Assembly (NCBI GenBank): GCA_007570785.1
Contig: ML664161.1
Location: 43,437,643 to 43,501,642, forward strand
Origin: Antilocapra americana
Lineage: Eukaryota; Chordata; Mammalia; Artiodactyla; Antilocapridae
DNA length: 64,000 nucleotides
Reading direction: 5' to 3'
This document shows, piece by piece, positions 41,197-53,349 of the stretch. A program made the position numbers and the translations under genes. Numbering within the stretch: position 1 is the stretch's first letter; each line of letters opens with the position of its first letter. Below the pieces are notes generated by a model that was given only the letters and a program-made list of their open reading frames with translations, was not told the origin of the DNA and did no database searches.

Positions 41197-42194
41197 AATG
41201 AAATTTTAGCATCACCTCTGTGTGACTGTGGAGCCTGAGGTTGGGACTGTCTTTACTATCTGGGGTTGTGGGTGTGGCTCATACCTTCCCTGCTCCTGCA
41301 CACAAAGGAGTTTCTGCCCGGTTTGGTAGCAGAGCTCCTGAGTCCTTCATGTGATGTCTGCTGATCTATGGATCTGGATGCTGCTGGCTGCCATCTACCA
41401 AGGGGTCTGGTGATCCAAGTCAGTTCAAGATTGCCTGGGCCATCAGAGAAAGGCACATGGTTCAGGCTGTTTCTGGCCATATAGCTCCTTCTGGAGGCAA
41501 AAGTTCCCTTCCTCCCTCAGCTCAACTAAAAGGAAAACTAGTATCCTTTCCAGCTCTCACGTAAGAATCGCAGCAGTGATTCATTCTTTCTCTCTCCCAC
41601 CAGATATTAAGGGGAATTGGGGGGCAAGTGAGGTTTTACACTTTCGATTATCTTAAAAATCCTTACCTCTGTTCACAGGTCTCAACTCAAGACAGGAGCT
41701 CCCTGAGAGTTTAATCTAATTAAATGTACTACATAGATACTGGCTTCCCAGGTCTAAAATAGAAAAGAAATCCAGGGCTCTTTCTTAGATGTGTAGCACC
41801 ATGGAAAGAAAATGACTGAAAGGCCCTGCTTGAACCAAATAACTCTGTGCTCCAGGGGAAAATTACAGGTGAGTCATGACCAAATGCCCCAGACTTATTT
41901 GCATAGGACTGGAAGCCCCAGGGTGTCAGCAACATGCTAACTGGGTTCTAATCTGCTTCTTCCCCCTAGACAGCTCCCTTCAGACCTGGACCTGGACAGC
42001 TTATAATGTGCGGGGAATTCTCTGCCTGGGGAATCCACAGGCACCTCAAACTCAGCATATTCATAGGGGAAGTTAACATTTCCACCTCCCAATAAGGCCC
42101 TTCACCGAGCTCTCAGTGGATGACCTGCCACATACACAGACACTCAGTTAGAAACCTGCAAATCATTCTTTGTGTGTGTGCATGTCTTTGGAAC

Positions 42195-42425
42195 TGCCCA
42201 TTTTATTTTTGACTGGAAGATAGTTGCTTTATTATTAATAACAATATCATGTTGGGTTTTTGCCATTTATCAGCATGAATCAGCCACAGGTGTGTCCCCT
42301 CCCTCTGAACCACCTTCCCTCCTCCCACCCCATCCAACCCCTCCAGGTTAACACAGAAGCTCGGATTTGAGCTCCACAGAAACATATACATTACCATATG
42401 TAAAATTAGATAGCCACTGGAAATT
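42195..42425 (-). repeat. L1 3' end fragment
   Basis: TGGGTTTTTGCCATTTATCA, CAGCATGAATCAGCCACAGG, TCCCTCTGAACCACCTTCCC: reverse of the ruminant L1 3' UTR. Confidence 0.85.
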
Positions 42426-43735
42426 TACTGTATGACATAGAAGCCATTCTTGACACCAAGTTTTCTCTTTTCACCATTACCCTTAACATCCAGTTCCCAA
42501 GTGATTGAATTTTCAGAATCTTTCTTCACTTCCATATTTCCAATGCCCCCTGCCCAAATGGAAGCCTCCCTTATCTTTCACTTGGAGTTAGCCCTTGGAG
42601 TGATCCACCTAAAACTCAAGTCTACACCTGTTATTTCCTTAAGTCACATCTGAAGTGCCTCTGAATCTACAAGATAAAGTCCAAAGATTTTTGTCAAGAT
42701 GCTTCATCCAGTGTTTAACATCCTCCATAGATGTATGCCCTGCTTACATCTTCAGTTTTCTCTCTCTTCATTCACTCTTGTACTTTATAATTCTGTCACT
42801 ACATATTGATCCTTGTTTTTCCTAGCATATTGGCTGTTTGGCTGGAATGAGCCAGGTATATCAAAAAGACGTTCTGCACTATTAGGCTGCTTGTTTCCTG
42901 GTCTTTTGACTAAAGAGAGAATAATCTTGAACCTTTTTTGTCTTTGCTCGATAGGAGTTCCAGGTGGAAGTTGTCTCCAGCACCCTGAAGTTTGAGATAT
43001 ATTAGAGGAAAGCCCCGGGAACTCACCATTGTGTCTTTCCTCAAGTCTTAAAATTGGAAACAGTATACGTTCCCCTTCCATCTTTCAAAGTCTCCCTGTG
43101 TTTATTGTATTATGTCTGGGATTTTTTTAGGTGTAAGAGGGAAGACTGATGAAAAATGAAGCTATTCCATCTTGGGCAGAATGAGAGTCCATTAATTAAG
43201 CCTTAATGAAAAAGTCAAAGAAGCTGTTTAAGCAATACTTAGGGACCAGATCAGTTGAGTGTTTTAAAGAATGTATTCTCCTCTATTATGGAGAATGTTG
43301 AAGAGGGTTCCCCAGGGAAAACTTGCTCCAGGGTTCTGGGATGTGCTCAGAATGTCATAACGAATAAGAGTTATTCTCTATCAACTTCTAGAGAAGAATT
43401 TCAATCTGTGGGCACTATAAAACTGAGCAGCACTTTATGATGAGTCTGGAGTAAGAGACTGGGCTGGAATAATTGGGCTTTCTTCCATATGCCTAGTTCC
43501 CCGAGAGTAGCAACCAGTCCTACATCTACCAAAGATCAAAAAAGTCCTAGCACATCCCCAGATGAGCTCCACTGCCCCCCTTATGGAAGAGAAGCCAAAA
43601 CTTTTTTCAGAGGGACAGTTGAAATTCTCAAATAGTAACAGCCACATCTGTCCAGCCACTAATTGAAGAGACTTTAATTGGCAACTTCAGGCAACAGTAT
43701 AGAGCAGCCTTAATTTGGACAAGATAACAAGAAGA
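42426..43735. other. No gene recognised; old L2/MIR-like texture near 42600-42720
   Basis: GATAAAGTCCAAAGATTTTT resembles an L2-type motif. Open frames at 42785-43659 are short, on both strands, without domains. Confidence 0.35.
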
Positions 43736-43852
43736 AACTAGGGCATAGCAATCCACTCCAGTATTCTTGCCAGGAGAATCCCATGGACAGAGAAGCCTGG
43801 TGGGCTTTGGTCCATGGGGTCGCAAAGAGTTGGACATGACTGAAGTGACTAA
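43736..43852 (+). repeat. 5'-truncated Bov-tA SINE
   Basis: GCAATCCACTCCAGTATTCT to GACTGAAGTGACTAAGCACA. Confidence 0.88.
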
Positions 43853-44221
43853 GCACATCAACAACATGAGCAAAGGCTAGCGTAGCCCACGATGGGAAGG
43901 CACTATTTAGGGATCCTCTACTAGACTTTAGCATGGATTATATTCAGGGTCCCTCCTTCCTCACCTTAGCCCACATCCTATGGCTGGGAGTGGCTTGTTG
44001 GGAAAAATGGGAATGAAAGAAGTTAGTTAAGGAGTTCTTAGGGATAGCATCATCATCCATCCAGATGCTCAGAGACTGCCAAGACTGTGGGAAACCCTGA
44101 GATATATTGAATTAAAAGGGAACGTAGTGGTCCATCTAGATTTACAAACGTAATTATGGTTCTATTAATTCACGAATTCTGCTTCTGACATTTTCTTTTT
44201 AATATCCCCTTTCTAGTCTGG

Positions 44222-44233
44222 GTGTGTGTGTGA

Positions 44234-44272
<39 letters not shown>
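44222..44272 (+). repeat. (GT)n microsatellite at the Bov-tA edge
   Basis: GT units with an interrupted start (GTGAGTGTCTGTGTGT), joined directly to the SINE below. Confidence 0.92.
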
Positions 44273-44274
<2 letters not shown>

Positions 44275-44425
44275 TTGCTCAGTCATGTCCGACTCTTTGT
44301 GACCCCTTGAGCTGTAACCTGTCAGGCTCCTCTGTCCATGGGATTCTCCAGGCAAGAATACTGGAGTAGGTTGCCATTCCCTTCTCCAGAGGATCTTCCC
44401 AATTCAGGGATTGAACCTGAGTCTC
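44273..44425 (-). repeat. Bov-tA SINE (5' end missing)
   Basis: GAGTTGCTCAGTCATGTCCG to GATTGAACCTGAGTCTCCC. Confidence 0.88.
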
Positions 44426-44879
44426 CCACATTGACCCAAGTCCTACAGTCTCACCGAAAACCAACTGAGATAGCCTAAATGTGGTGAGGGGGAAAATTCA
44501 CAGATCAGAATAATCTGATCTAATCCACTCTTTTCTGTGAAGAAACCAATAAATCCTGGTCTCACCACATTGAGTTGTCAAACCCTCCTAGATCTACAAG
44601 CAATGAAGCTTTCTCTGTTTCCAATTTCTGAATCTTTTTAATGGAATGTAATAGAGTGAGATTTTGACATCTTATAACAACCTCTGAAGGATTTGCTGTT
44701 GGTGTGGTAATGGGAAATATGCCAATAAACAAATATTTATTTCATTACTTACTTGTTTATTTATATGAAAAACTGAGGAGTCAAGCACCCTGTCGGCAAA
44801 TGACAGACAAGCAGAACAGACAAGAAGCACAAGGGAAACCTCCAGTCAGAAAGAATATCTTCTGAGGAAAATAGAAACT

Positions 44880-45160
44880 CATCATTCCCTTCAGCAACTA
44901 CCATGGGGAAGAACTTCCAAACCTACTGGGCGCCCAAGAGGCAGGTGTGGAGCTTCTGAAGCAGCCCCAGTTGCCCACAGGCAACTCCCACGTGCAGAAA
45001 AAGGAAGAGGAGCTGGTCTCACGCTGTGGCAGGCGGAACGCTTTGCTTCTGCCTGGGAAGTGGACCGGCTCCCTTGCGAAGCAGAAACAGAGAAATTGGC
45101 TCCCCAAACAGATAACCAACGGATACGCTTTACTGACTTTGACATTTCAGGGTTTTTGTT
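44880..45160 (+). other. Unique GC-rich island of unknown nature
   Basis: Clearly richer in G+C than its surroundings, with open frames on both strands (44947-45162 +, 45145-44891 -). No domain, repeat core or processed-gene hallmark recognised. Confidence 0.3.
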
Positions 45161-45185
45161 GATTGATAGGTTTTATATTGTCTGA

Positions 45186-45400
45186 GGGCTTCCCTGCTGG
45201 CTCAGGTGGTAAAGACTCTGCCTGCAATGCGGGAGACATGGGTTCGCTCCCTGGGTTGGGAAGATCTCCTGGAGAAGGGAATGGCTACCCACTCCAGGAT
45301 TCTGGCCATGGACAGAGGAGCCTGGTGGGGGCTACAGTCCACAGAGTTGTGTCTGCAGAGAGTCAGACACAACTGAACGACTGAATAACAACAACAATAA
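45186..45400 (+). repeat. Bov-tA SINE
   Basis: GGGCTTCCCTGCTGGCTCAG to CAACTGAACGACTGAATAAC with an (ACA)n tail. Confidence 0.92.
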
Positions 45401-45984
45401 AAGGAATTAACTTGGACAGGATACGTATTTGTTCATGGCCCCCATGTAAGGCAGTGTTTCTTACTGCAGGAGATATAAAGGTGAATTTACAGGAATCCTG
45501 CTCCTCTGGGCTGCAGGGAAAGTGAGGCTGTGCACACAGTTAGCCTCATCGCCAGGCAGACAAGAAGAGTAATGATGTGAGATTAAGGACGAAGGACTAG
45601 GGAAACACAAAGAGAGCTTATTCCTAGCCTGGAGAATCAAGGAGAATCTGCATTTTGGGGTAAAAGGACACTGTCATTGGGCCTGGGACATTTAGAGAGG
45701 GAATGAAAACATTCCAGGTTGGGGCAAGGCACAGACAAGGAGGTGAAGGCAGGCACCTGTGAGTCTAGACAGGATGAGCACTTTAAGAGGCCTGATTCAC
45801 AAGAGGAGGGAGGTAACTGAGTTAATCACTTTCTAGAATCTGGCAGACCACCAGAAGTGCCTAAGGAGATTTACTTGTTTCTTTTTGCTTTAAATACTGT
45901 CCTAAGCTTAGGCTTCCTTTCTCCATAAACTGGAGCAATCAAAAGACCATCAGCACTTGAAGCTGTTTTATCTCACCTCTAAAA

Positions 45985-46650
45985 ATACTACCGAGTGAAA
46001 TAAGTCAGAAATAAAAAAACAAATGCCATATATTACACACATATACACGATCGGGAGGGTTTCCCCAGTGGCTCAACGGAAAAGTATCCACCTGCAATGC
46101 AGGAGCCACAGGAGATGCGGGTTTGACCCGAGGCTCAGGAGGATCCCCTGGAGGAGGGCATGGCAACCCACTCCAGTATTCTTGCCTGGAGGATCCCATG
46201 GACAGAGGAGCCTGGTGGGCTGCTGTCCATAGGGTCTCAAAGAGTCAGACAAGACTGAAGCTACTTAGCACATGTGCATGTGGAATCTAGGGAAAAAAAT
46301 GGTACAGATGAACTTATTTGCAAAGCAGAAATAGCAACAGAAACATACAGAACAAACCTATGGATACCAAGGAGGGAAAGGGTGGGTGGGATGAATTGAA
46401 AGATTAGATTTGACATAAAAACACTACCATATGTAAAACAGATAGCTAGTGGGAGCCTGCTGTATAGCACAGGGAGTTCAGTTTGGTGTTCTGTGATGAC
46501 CTAGAAGGGTGGGATTGGAGGAGAGGTGGTAGGAGGAAAGTTCAAGAGGGAGGGGACATATGTATACACACAGCTGATTCACACTGGTGTACAGCAGAAA
46601 CTAACACAACGTTGTAAAACAATTACACTCCAGTTTAGAAAAACAAAAAA
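45985..46650 (+). repeat. L1 3' UTR interrupted by a Bov-tA
   Basis: Left part GAGTGAAATAAGTCAGAAAT at about 45990-46055; right part GTGGAATCTAGGGAAAAAAA to GTTGTAAAACAATTACACTC at 46279-46640. Once the SINE is removed the two halves form one L1 3' UTR. Confidence 0.87.
46056..46270 (+). repeat. Bov-tA SINE nested in L1
   Basis: AGGGTTTCCCCAGTGGCTCA to GAAGCTACTTAGCACATG. Confidence 0.9.
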
Positions 46651-47045
46651 GGTGACTAATGAGAACCCACTGTATAGCATGGGTGTGTGCTTGCATGCTC
46701 AGTCATGTACAATTATTTTTGACCCCATGCAGTGCTGCCCGCCAGGCTCCTCTGTCCTTGGAATTTTCCAGGCAAGAACACTGGAGTGAGTTGCCATTTT
46801 CTACTCCAGAGGATCTTCCAGACCCAGGGATCAAACCTGAGTTTCTTGTGTCTCCACATTGGCAGGTGGATTCTTTACCTGCACCACTTGAGAAGGCCCA
46901 TAGCACAGGGAACTCTACTCAGTGTTCTGTAGTGACCTAAATGGAAAGGAAATTCAAAAAAGAGGGGATATATGTATATGTATAGCTGATTCACTTTGCT
47001 GTACAGCAGCAAATGACACAACATTGAAAAGCAACTCCAATACTC
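46651..47045 (+). repeat. Second L1 3' fragment interrupted by a Bov-tA
   Basis: TGACTAATGAGAACCCACTG before and ATAGCACAGGGAACTCTACT after the SINE, then CACTTTGCTGTACAGCAGCA and an A-rich end. Confidence 0.83.
46684..46897 (-). repeat. Bov-tA SINE nested in L1
   Basis: GCATGCTCAGTCATGTACAA to ACCACTTGAGAAGGCCC. It explains the open frames at 46659-46940. Confidence 0.9.
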
Positions 47046-47656
47046 CAAGAAAAAATAATTTTTAATAGCAAAAAAAGTTCCTTTTTTTAGAAAAAAAAGG
47101 AAAAAAATAATTGTTAATAGCAAAAAGACATTTCCCTATTATTAGACTTTCTTTTCATTTTTTTATTTCTTCTGAAGGCAGAAAATGTGTCAGAATCAAA
47201 ATACATCACCCATGTCACTGTCTTCAAAACTTACCATTTTGATTTTCATTTTCCCGCCTAACAGTCAGGACACCCTGTTGCTAACAGCTCAGGGCCCATC
47301 CGCATTCTTGTTTCTCTTCCACAGTCTCCTTACTGAAGCTTTTCAAGGGCCAGCTTCCCAGACCTGCTCTGCTGGAAAGAGTGGGACTTGGCTGCATTCA
47401 GGATACCTGTTGGATGTGACTGAAGGCAGGCGCAGAGGCCCCACAGGCCAAGGAGAGTATTTCCACAGGTCTGGGTACCACCTAGTCCTCTTCCATCTCC
47501 CAGACCTGCCCTTCACCCCTCTACTCCCCTCCTCTCTCCCAGCACCCAGCAAAGGGAGAGGAGGGCTCAGTTCCACAGCTCAGCCCTGGATGTGCTCACA
47601 CTGTTAATTTCCTATTCCTCCCTGCCTCTGTGCTTTAAAACGCCAAGTCTGATAGA

Positions 47657-47951
47657 CATGGCTTCTCTGATGGTTCAGTTGGTAAAGAATCTGACTGCAA
47701 TGCAGGAGACCCCGGTTCAATTTCTGGCTCAGGAAGATCCGCTGGAGAAAGGACAGGCTACCACGCCAGTATCCTTGGGCTTCCCTTGTGGCTCAGTTGG
47801 TAAAGAATCCACCTGCAATGCAGGAGACCTGAGTTCAATCCCAGGGTTGGGAAGATCCCCTGGAGAAGGGAAAGGCTACTCATTCCAGTATTCTGGCCTG
47901 AAGAATGGCGTCACTAAGAGTCAGACACGACTGAGCAACTTTCACTTTGGT
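47657..47951 (+). repeat. Two tandem Bov-tA units
   Basis: A partial unit (ATGGCTTCTCTGATGGTTCA to ACCACGCCAGTATCC) followed at about 47777 by a fuller unit ending GACTGAGCAACTTTCACTTT. Confidence 0.9.
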
Positions 47952-48849
47952 ACACATATCTGACACAGTGAGACAGGAGCTCTCTGACCGGGAATGTTTG
48001 CAGAGGATAAATTTGCAGAGACCCTAGGCCTCTCACCACAGATAGACCAATGAAGGACCTAGCGCCAGGTGGGAAAGAAGTCCAAGGGCCATGCCCAGGG
48101 ATGTCCCAGGTGGAAAAGACCTGCTCCAGATCTTCTAAGTGCCGGAACTGGGATCTTTATTGCTATAACTAGACTCAGGGACCAGAAGAAGAAGTGTTGA
48201 TGGAAGTATTCTGTTTCTTCTAACTGGCAACTGAACAGATCTAGAATATAAAAAGCATACTTTGCTAGAATACATGACACACTGAGTTCACCAGTGGAAC
48301 ACTAACCATATTGAAATACCTCCTAAAAGAACTGGAGACCATGGAAAAGTAGAGGCAATGCAGAAGCTGCCATTCAAGAAGCTATATTCTTGTCTGATCC
48401 TGGAGCTTGTAGGCAAGAAAGAGCCTCTCCCTTCTTCGGGCTTCTGGAAAACGATCCCCACAAGGTTTGTGGAAATCCAGCCTGAATTACACTGTGGATA
48501 TCCTATACAAGGTATTGCTTAAAACTGAATAGCCTAACCTTCAGAAAAGTTAAAAATAAAAGGGATTATATGTGAATATCAGTATTATATAAAGTTTGTG
48601 AATACATACATGCTTTCATATATATACATAAATACAAATGTAGCAAAAGGATAAAAAACCTCAAGAAATGACAACAAATGATAAATTCACCTCTAGCAAA
48701 CAACCTAGTTACTTCCAGAGGTGGTGCTAGGTTAATTGAATCAATCTGTAGGATTATCTTTATTAAGCTGTACAATAAGTAAATGAGTGGTCATTATATT
48801 ATTATCTCAATACCTGAAATGAAATATTCTTTGAACATTTGAATATGGT
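47952..48849. other. No gene recognised
   Basis: Unique AT-rich sequence; the open frames 48059-48280 and 48566-48775 show no domain. Confidence 0.45.
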
Positions 48850-49985
48850 TCTCATTTAAAAGCAAAAATCTTATTGAGAACTATGGTTCACATACATAAA
48901 ATTTACCCAAAGTACACAATTCAATGGTTTTTAGTATATTCACAGAGTTGTCCAACTATCACAATATAATTTTAGAACATATTTCTCACCCTTCCCCCAG
49001 AAACCCCATACCCTTTCACAGTCAATCCTTATCCCTTCCTCCCACCCCAACTCTAGTTTCTGTTTCTATACATTTACCTATTCTAGACAACTCATATAGA
49101 TGGAATCATATAGTATGTGTTCTTCTGTGGGTTGATTCTTTCACATAGCATAATGTTTTCAAACTTTATTGATATTGTAGCATCTACCAGTACTTCACTC
49201 TTTGTGACTGAGTAATATTCCACCATACACATAAATCACCTTTTGCTTATCTACTCATCAGTTGATTGATATTTAGATTGTTCCCACCTTTTTGCTGTTA
49301 TATATTATGCTTCTATTAACATTTATATACATACTTTCGTGTAAACATATTTTTTTCATTTCTTTTAGGTATACATCTAGAAGTAAAATTTGGGGGCCCT
49401 GTGGTAGCTTTATTTTTGTGGAACTACAGGCTGCTTTCCAAAATGGCTGCGCCATTTTACATTCCTACCAGTGACATATAAGGTTTCCAATTTCTCCTTA
49501 TTTCAGCAAAACTCACTCCCATGTTCTCAATTTTAGTCATCCTGGTAGGCGTGAAGTGGTTTTCTCATTGTGGGTTTGATTTTCACTTCCCTGATGCCTA
49601 AAGATCCTAGTGCATCTTCTCATGTACTGTTTGCCATTTGCTTATCCTATATGGAGAAAGAGCTGTTCTAATCCTTTGTGCATTTTAATTCAGCTTTTGC
49701 CTCTTGATTAATTTAGTTGTAAGAGTTATTTACATATTTTGGATACAAACCCCTCATCAAAAAAGCCATTAGCAAATATTTTCTCCTAGTCTGTGGGCTG
49801 TTTTTTTACTTTATCAGTGGTGTCCTTTGAAGCAGAAAGGCTTTTAATTTTGATGAAGCCAAATTTATTGTCCTTTTGTTGCTTATGTTTTCTGTGCCAT
49901 GCCTAAGAAACCATTACCTAGCCCAAGATCACAGAAATTGACTCCTATGTTTCCTTCTAAGAGTTTTATAGTTTTAGTTCTTATA
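48850..49985 (-). repeat. Old L1 (L1M-type) 3' part
   Basis: GAGTAATATTCCACCATACA, TCATCAGTTGATTGATATTT, AAAATGGCTGCGCCATTTTA, GGCGTGAAGTGGTTTTCTCA and ACAAACCCCTCATCAAAAAA follow the antisense L1 ORF2 end. Confidence 0.88.
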
Positions 49986-50340
49986 TTTGACCATAATGGG
50001 TCATGTCAATGACCATCAAATGCCTTTCCACTGCGTGTCAAAACCTTCAAATTTGCGTCTCCTTCTCTAGTTCCAAGAAGAACCAGCTCCAGCATGAACA
50101 GGGGAGGCCAGTGGGTTGAGGTGAAACTTCTCAAGCTACTGTCACCATCCTCCACATGACAGACACTCTTCCCTCCTCACCAGTTCTAGAAGGACTTGGC
50201 ACTGATGGGATCTTAGGTTTTTTGAAGATTCTGCAACATCATTTGGGGCCCCACCACAGTAGTGGACTAGCTGCTATATAATGTTCCATTCCTGAGAGAA
50301 GTCCTCTACCCACTCATCCCCTTTTCTAGACTCTCTCCAG

Positions 50341-50818
50341 GTGCCTGCTATGGTGAACCTTCTGATACATGCCTCCTGGAACATGTGTGGGAAAGCTTTG
50401 CTTTGAAAAGGCCTTTAGGAGGTGAGGCCAGAACTTTTCTTGTGGCTCTACTCACAACAGAGCCATCAGCAATGTAGAAGAGGTCCTGAGTGTTCAGCCT
50501 TTTCCAACTACGTAGTTGATTTGAACTGAATTTAACACCCATCCCCTGAACATGGTTTGATGTGTGTCGGCAGATAAACTAAAGCAGTAAGTAGGGTTCC
50601 TTCTCTCCCTACACCCTACTGGACCAAATTCCTTGCATACATGTTTGGAGTTTCTCCCTGCCACAACTGGCAGGGATGAATTTCCAAGCATACTTGTGAA
50701 CTTCCTTCCAGAGTAACTGAAAATTCAGTTCCCAGAGGAGCCTCTGGGACTTGTAGCCCCACACCCTGCCCTGCTGAGCACATGGCTCCCTGGTATCTGA
50801 GGATGGAGGTGTGCTCTG
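50341..50818 (+). pseudogene. Possible upstream part of the zinc-finger relic
   Basis: Near 50381 the plus strand reads N-M-C-G-K-A-L, echoing the CGKAF core of a C2H2 finger, and short Cys/His stretches follow, but no complete finger can be built. This may be the eroded 5' part of the array at 50.8 kb, or chance. The minus-strand open frames here are shadows. Confidence 0.25.
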
Positions 50819-51181
50819 CACAGAGAGAAGCCCTACATGGGAGAAAGCCTTGCAAGGGACAAGTCCCCCACGGGAGAGGCCCTGAAAGTGCTGCCCCTGT
50901 GGAAAGACCTTCACCTACTACTTGATTTTTTTCCCACATGGCGTGACCCAAATGATACCATGAGGGAAGAGACTGCAGAAACGGTTTTGACTACAGCTGT
51001 TCCCTCACCCACACTGTAGGAGTCACAGTGGAGAGAAGCCCTATGAGCACAGGAAATGGGGCAAGGCCTTTGCCCTACACTCCGCTTTTGTCAGGTGTAA
51101 TAAAAAAGACCCATTCTAGAAAAGAGAGCCTCTGAGTGTAAGTGATGTGGGAAACCTTTTGTACAGTTTTTCTCTCCCTTG
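50819..51181 (+). pseudogene. ZNF80: Decayed C2H2 zinc-finger array, probable ZNF80 remnant
   Basis: About four consecutive Kruppel-type fingers can be traced. An REKPY linker starts at 50822. After an in-frame TGA at 50883-50885, KCCPCGKTFTYYLIFFPHGV follows (50886-50945), with both Cys kept and the first His kept but the second His replaced by Gln. The next finger has two stops. Then HSGEKPYEHRKWGKAFALHS (51024-51083) has lost both Cys. After a further frameshift, ECK-stop-CGKPF lies at 51134-51160. A Bov-tA SINE begins just downstream. In human, ZNF80 lies upstream of TIGIT in the opposite orientation, the same arrangement as here, and the TFTY, FF-H and HSAF wording resembles human ZNF80 as I recall it. 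The gene cannot make a zinc-finger protein. The family call is firm; the ZNF80 identity rests on synteny and memory. Confidence 0.78.
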
Positions 51182-51193
51182 ACATTTGCATGA

Positions 51194-51391
51194 GTATTCA
51201 GTCACTTCAGTCATGTGTAGCTCGTAGCCCAACAGGCTTCTCTATCCATGGGATTCTCGGGCAAGAATACTGGAGTGGGTTGCCATGTCCTTCTCCAGGG
51301 GATCTTCCCAACCCAGGGATTGAACCCGAGTCTCTTAAGTTTCCAGCATTAGCAGGTGGGTTCTTTACCACTAGTGCCGCCTGTGAAGCCC
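51194..51391 (-). repeat. Bov-tA SINE at the end of the zinc-finger relic
   Basis: TATTCAGTCACTTCAGTCAT to CCGCCTGTGAAGCCC. Confidence 0.9.
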
Positions 51392-51462
51392 AGCTAAGTC
51401 CTGAGCTACTGTTATATCCTGTCAACTGGGAACCAAGAGTTTTGGTTCCAGGAGCTGAAATA

Positions 51463-51484
51463 CATATATATATATATATATATG
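51463..51484 (+). repeat. (AT)n microsatellite
   Basis: About 10 AT units. Confidence 0.9.
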
Positions 51485-52099
51485 TATTCATATCTAGTGA
51501 CAGGGAAGTTGGGCAGTTGAAGGCAGCTGTATAAAGATTTGTTGAAAGCGCTTTTTGTCCTAAAAACAGTATCTCTAGTCTTGAGGAGCACAAGTCTTTG
51601 TGAGAAATAGACAGACTTAAGTTACGACATACTTGAAACTTTGCAGTATAGAATTTCCATGTTTATGTAAGAAATTAGAATATTAAAATACTGCCACATT
51701 TAATTATTTTATGTTTAAGAAGATTAGTATCCACATATGAATGAGCATATTTTACTGTATCATTCAAGACTACTGACATCATTAAAGGTTTTTTAAAATT
51801 TCTTTCTTCTTGTGGTTTTGAACACCAGTACTTTCATTTTTCTTTTGACTTCCATATACTTGATGTGCTTTCTCAGGGATGTGGGGCTGCTCGTGGAGCT
51901 GTGTGTCTTTCCTAGGTGAGCCCTAAATCTTTCCTCCATAGTTTCCTAGCTTCTTTAGTCCTCTGTAAAGGGGCTCCTCCAACCATGTCAGCAGTTTTCT
52001 AGAGGTTAACCTAAAGCCACAACAAACTTATTAAAATCCAGCTAACTTTTATATAACAGGAAACTCAGAAAAAAAAATTTAATTTTAAAAAATGCATAC

Positions 52100-52600
52100 A
52101 ATGCATTAAGATGTAAAACATGTAGAGCCTTTGACATTTAATTCAATTTCTAGAAATCTAGCCTAGAGAACTATTCTCACAAATGTGTAGATATGTGTGC
52201 AAAAATATAAGTACTGTGATTTTGATTTTATATATGAAACACATTTTATATGTATATTGGAAATGTTTTATATTGAGAAAAATATAAATGTCCATCAATA
52301 GGGTAACTATGATACATCTGGTCTATGAAATACTATGAAATATTAAAGTGTCTCTGTATGTAGTGATGTTTAAACATCTCCCAGATCCAGAGTTAGAAGT
52401 GCAAGTTGCAGGAAAGTTAGATCTGGAAGGATGAGCATAACATGGTTAACAGTGACTCTCTGTTGGGAATGAGATGAACCAGGCTCATAGGGAGCTTTCA
52501 GCTTTTACTTTATATACTTCAGTATTGTTTTAATCTTTAAAAATAAATAACAAATATTTTTAAATAAATATTTTAAGTATTTTAATAAAAATGACACCTT
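52100..52600 (+). repeat. Old L1 3' fragment
   Basis: TTCTAGAAATCTAGCCTAGA, AAATGTCCATCAATAGGGTA and AATACTATGAAATATTAAAG follow the L1M 3' region. Confidence 0.65.
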
Positions 52601-52619
52601 GGAATAAAAGTGACTCCTA

Positions 52620-53340
52620 TTACTTCTTATAAAACATAAATTTTATTACAGAATTTTTTTAAGTCTCTGTGTTATTTCCTTAAAAAGAATAAAAACAACT
52701 TAGATCGAGGATTCAGAGCTGCTTGGCCACACTTAATAAATAAAGTAGTCTAAAAATAGAGTCAACATACAATAATACATGTGAAAAATGAGGGTTCAGC
52801 TTAGTAACTCTTCAATGAACATTTATTTCCTTTAAAGTCTTGGTAGCTTATAAATGCCTTTTAGCAAGTGGTTAGGTTTAAGGTATCAGGTTTTTATCTC
52901 CTTGGAACTGATCACAAGGAAAGTAGTTTGCTTGATGTTACTGTGTGTTGTGTTCACACACATACATGAACACGATTGCTGGTATTGACTGATTTCTAAA
53001 TGTTTCTTGCTGAATGAATGTGGTTTGGTGATACTGGATTTACTTTCAGACTTTTATGTATGTTAGTGTGCTGAATGAAGAGAAGCCTAGCTGCTTTTTT
53101 CCAACATAATGCAAAGTAATCAGATATATTTTGAATGTACATCTCTTATTTTCATTGACTGATAGCTGTTGAAAAATCAGCTATCAGCTTATCATCATTC
53201 CTTTATAGGTTATTTTTCTTTTTCCTGTAGCTTCTTCCAAGGTCTGTTTATCTTTGATATTCTGTAATAGGATTAAATAAGATTAAAGTATCTAGGTGTG
53301 AGTTTCTAATTTATCAGGCTTGGTATTCATAAGCATTTCT
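52620..53340. other. No gene recognised
   Basis: Very AT-rich intergenic sequence with no open frame of note and no repeat I can name. Confidence 0.5.
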
Positions 53341-53349
53341 GAATCTGAG

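Noticed and set aside
50609..50951. Minus-strand 101- and 111-codon frames
   Set aside because: Antisense to the zinc-finger relic; no independent support.
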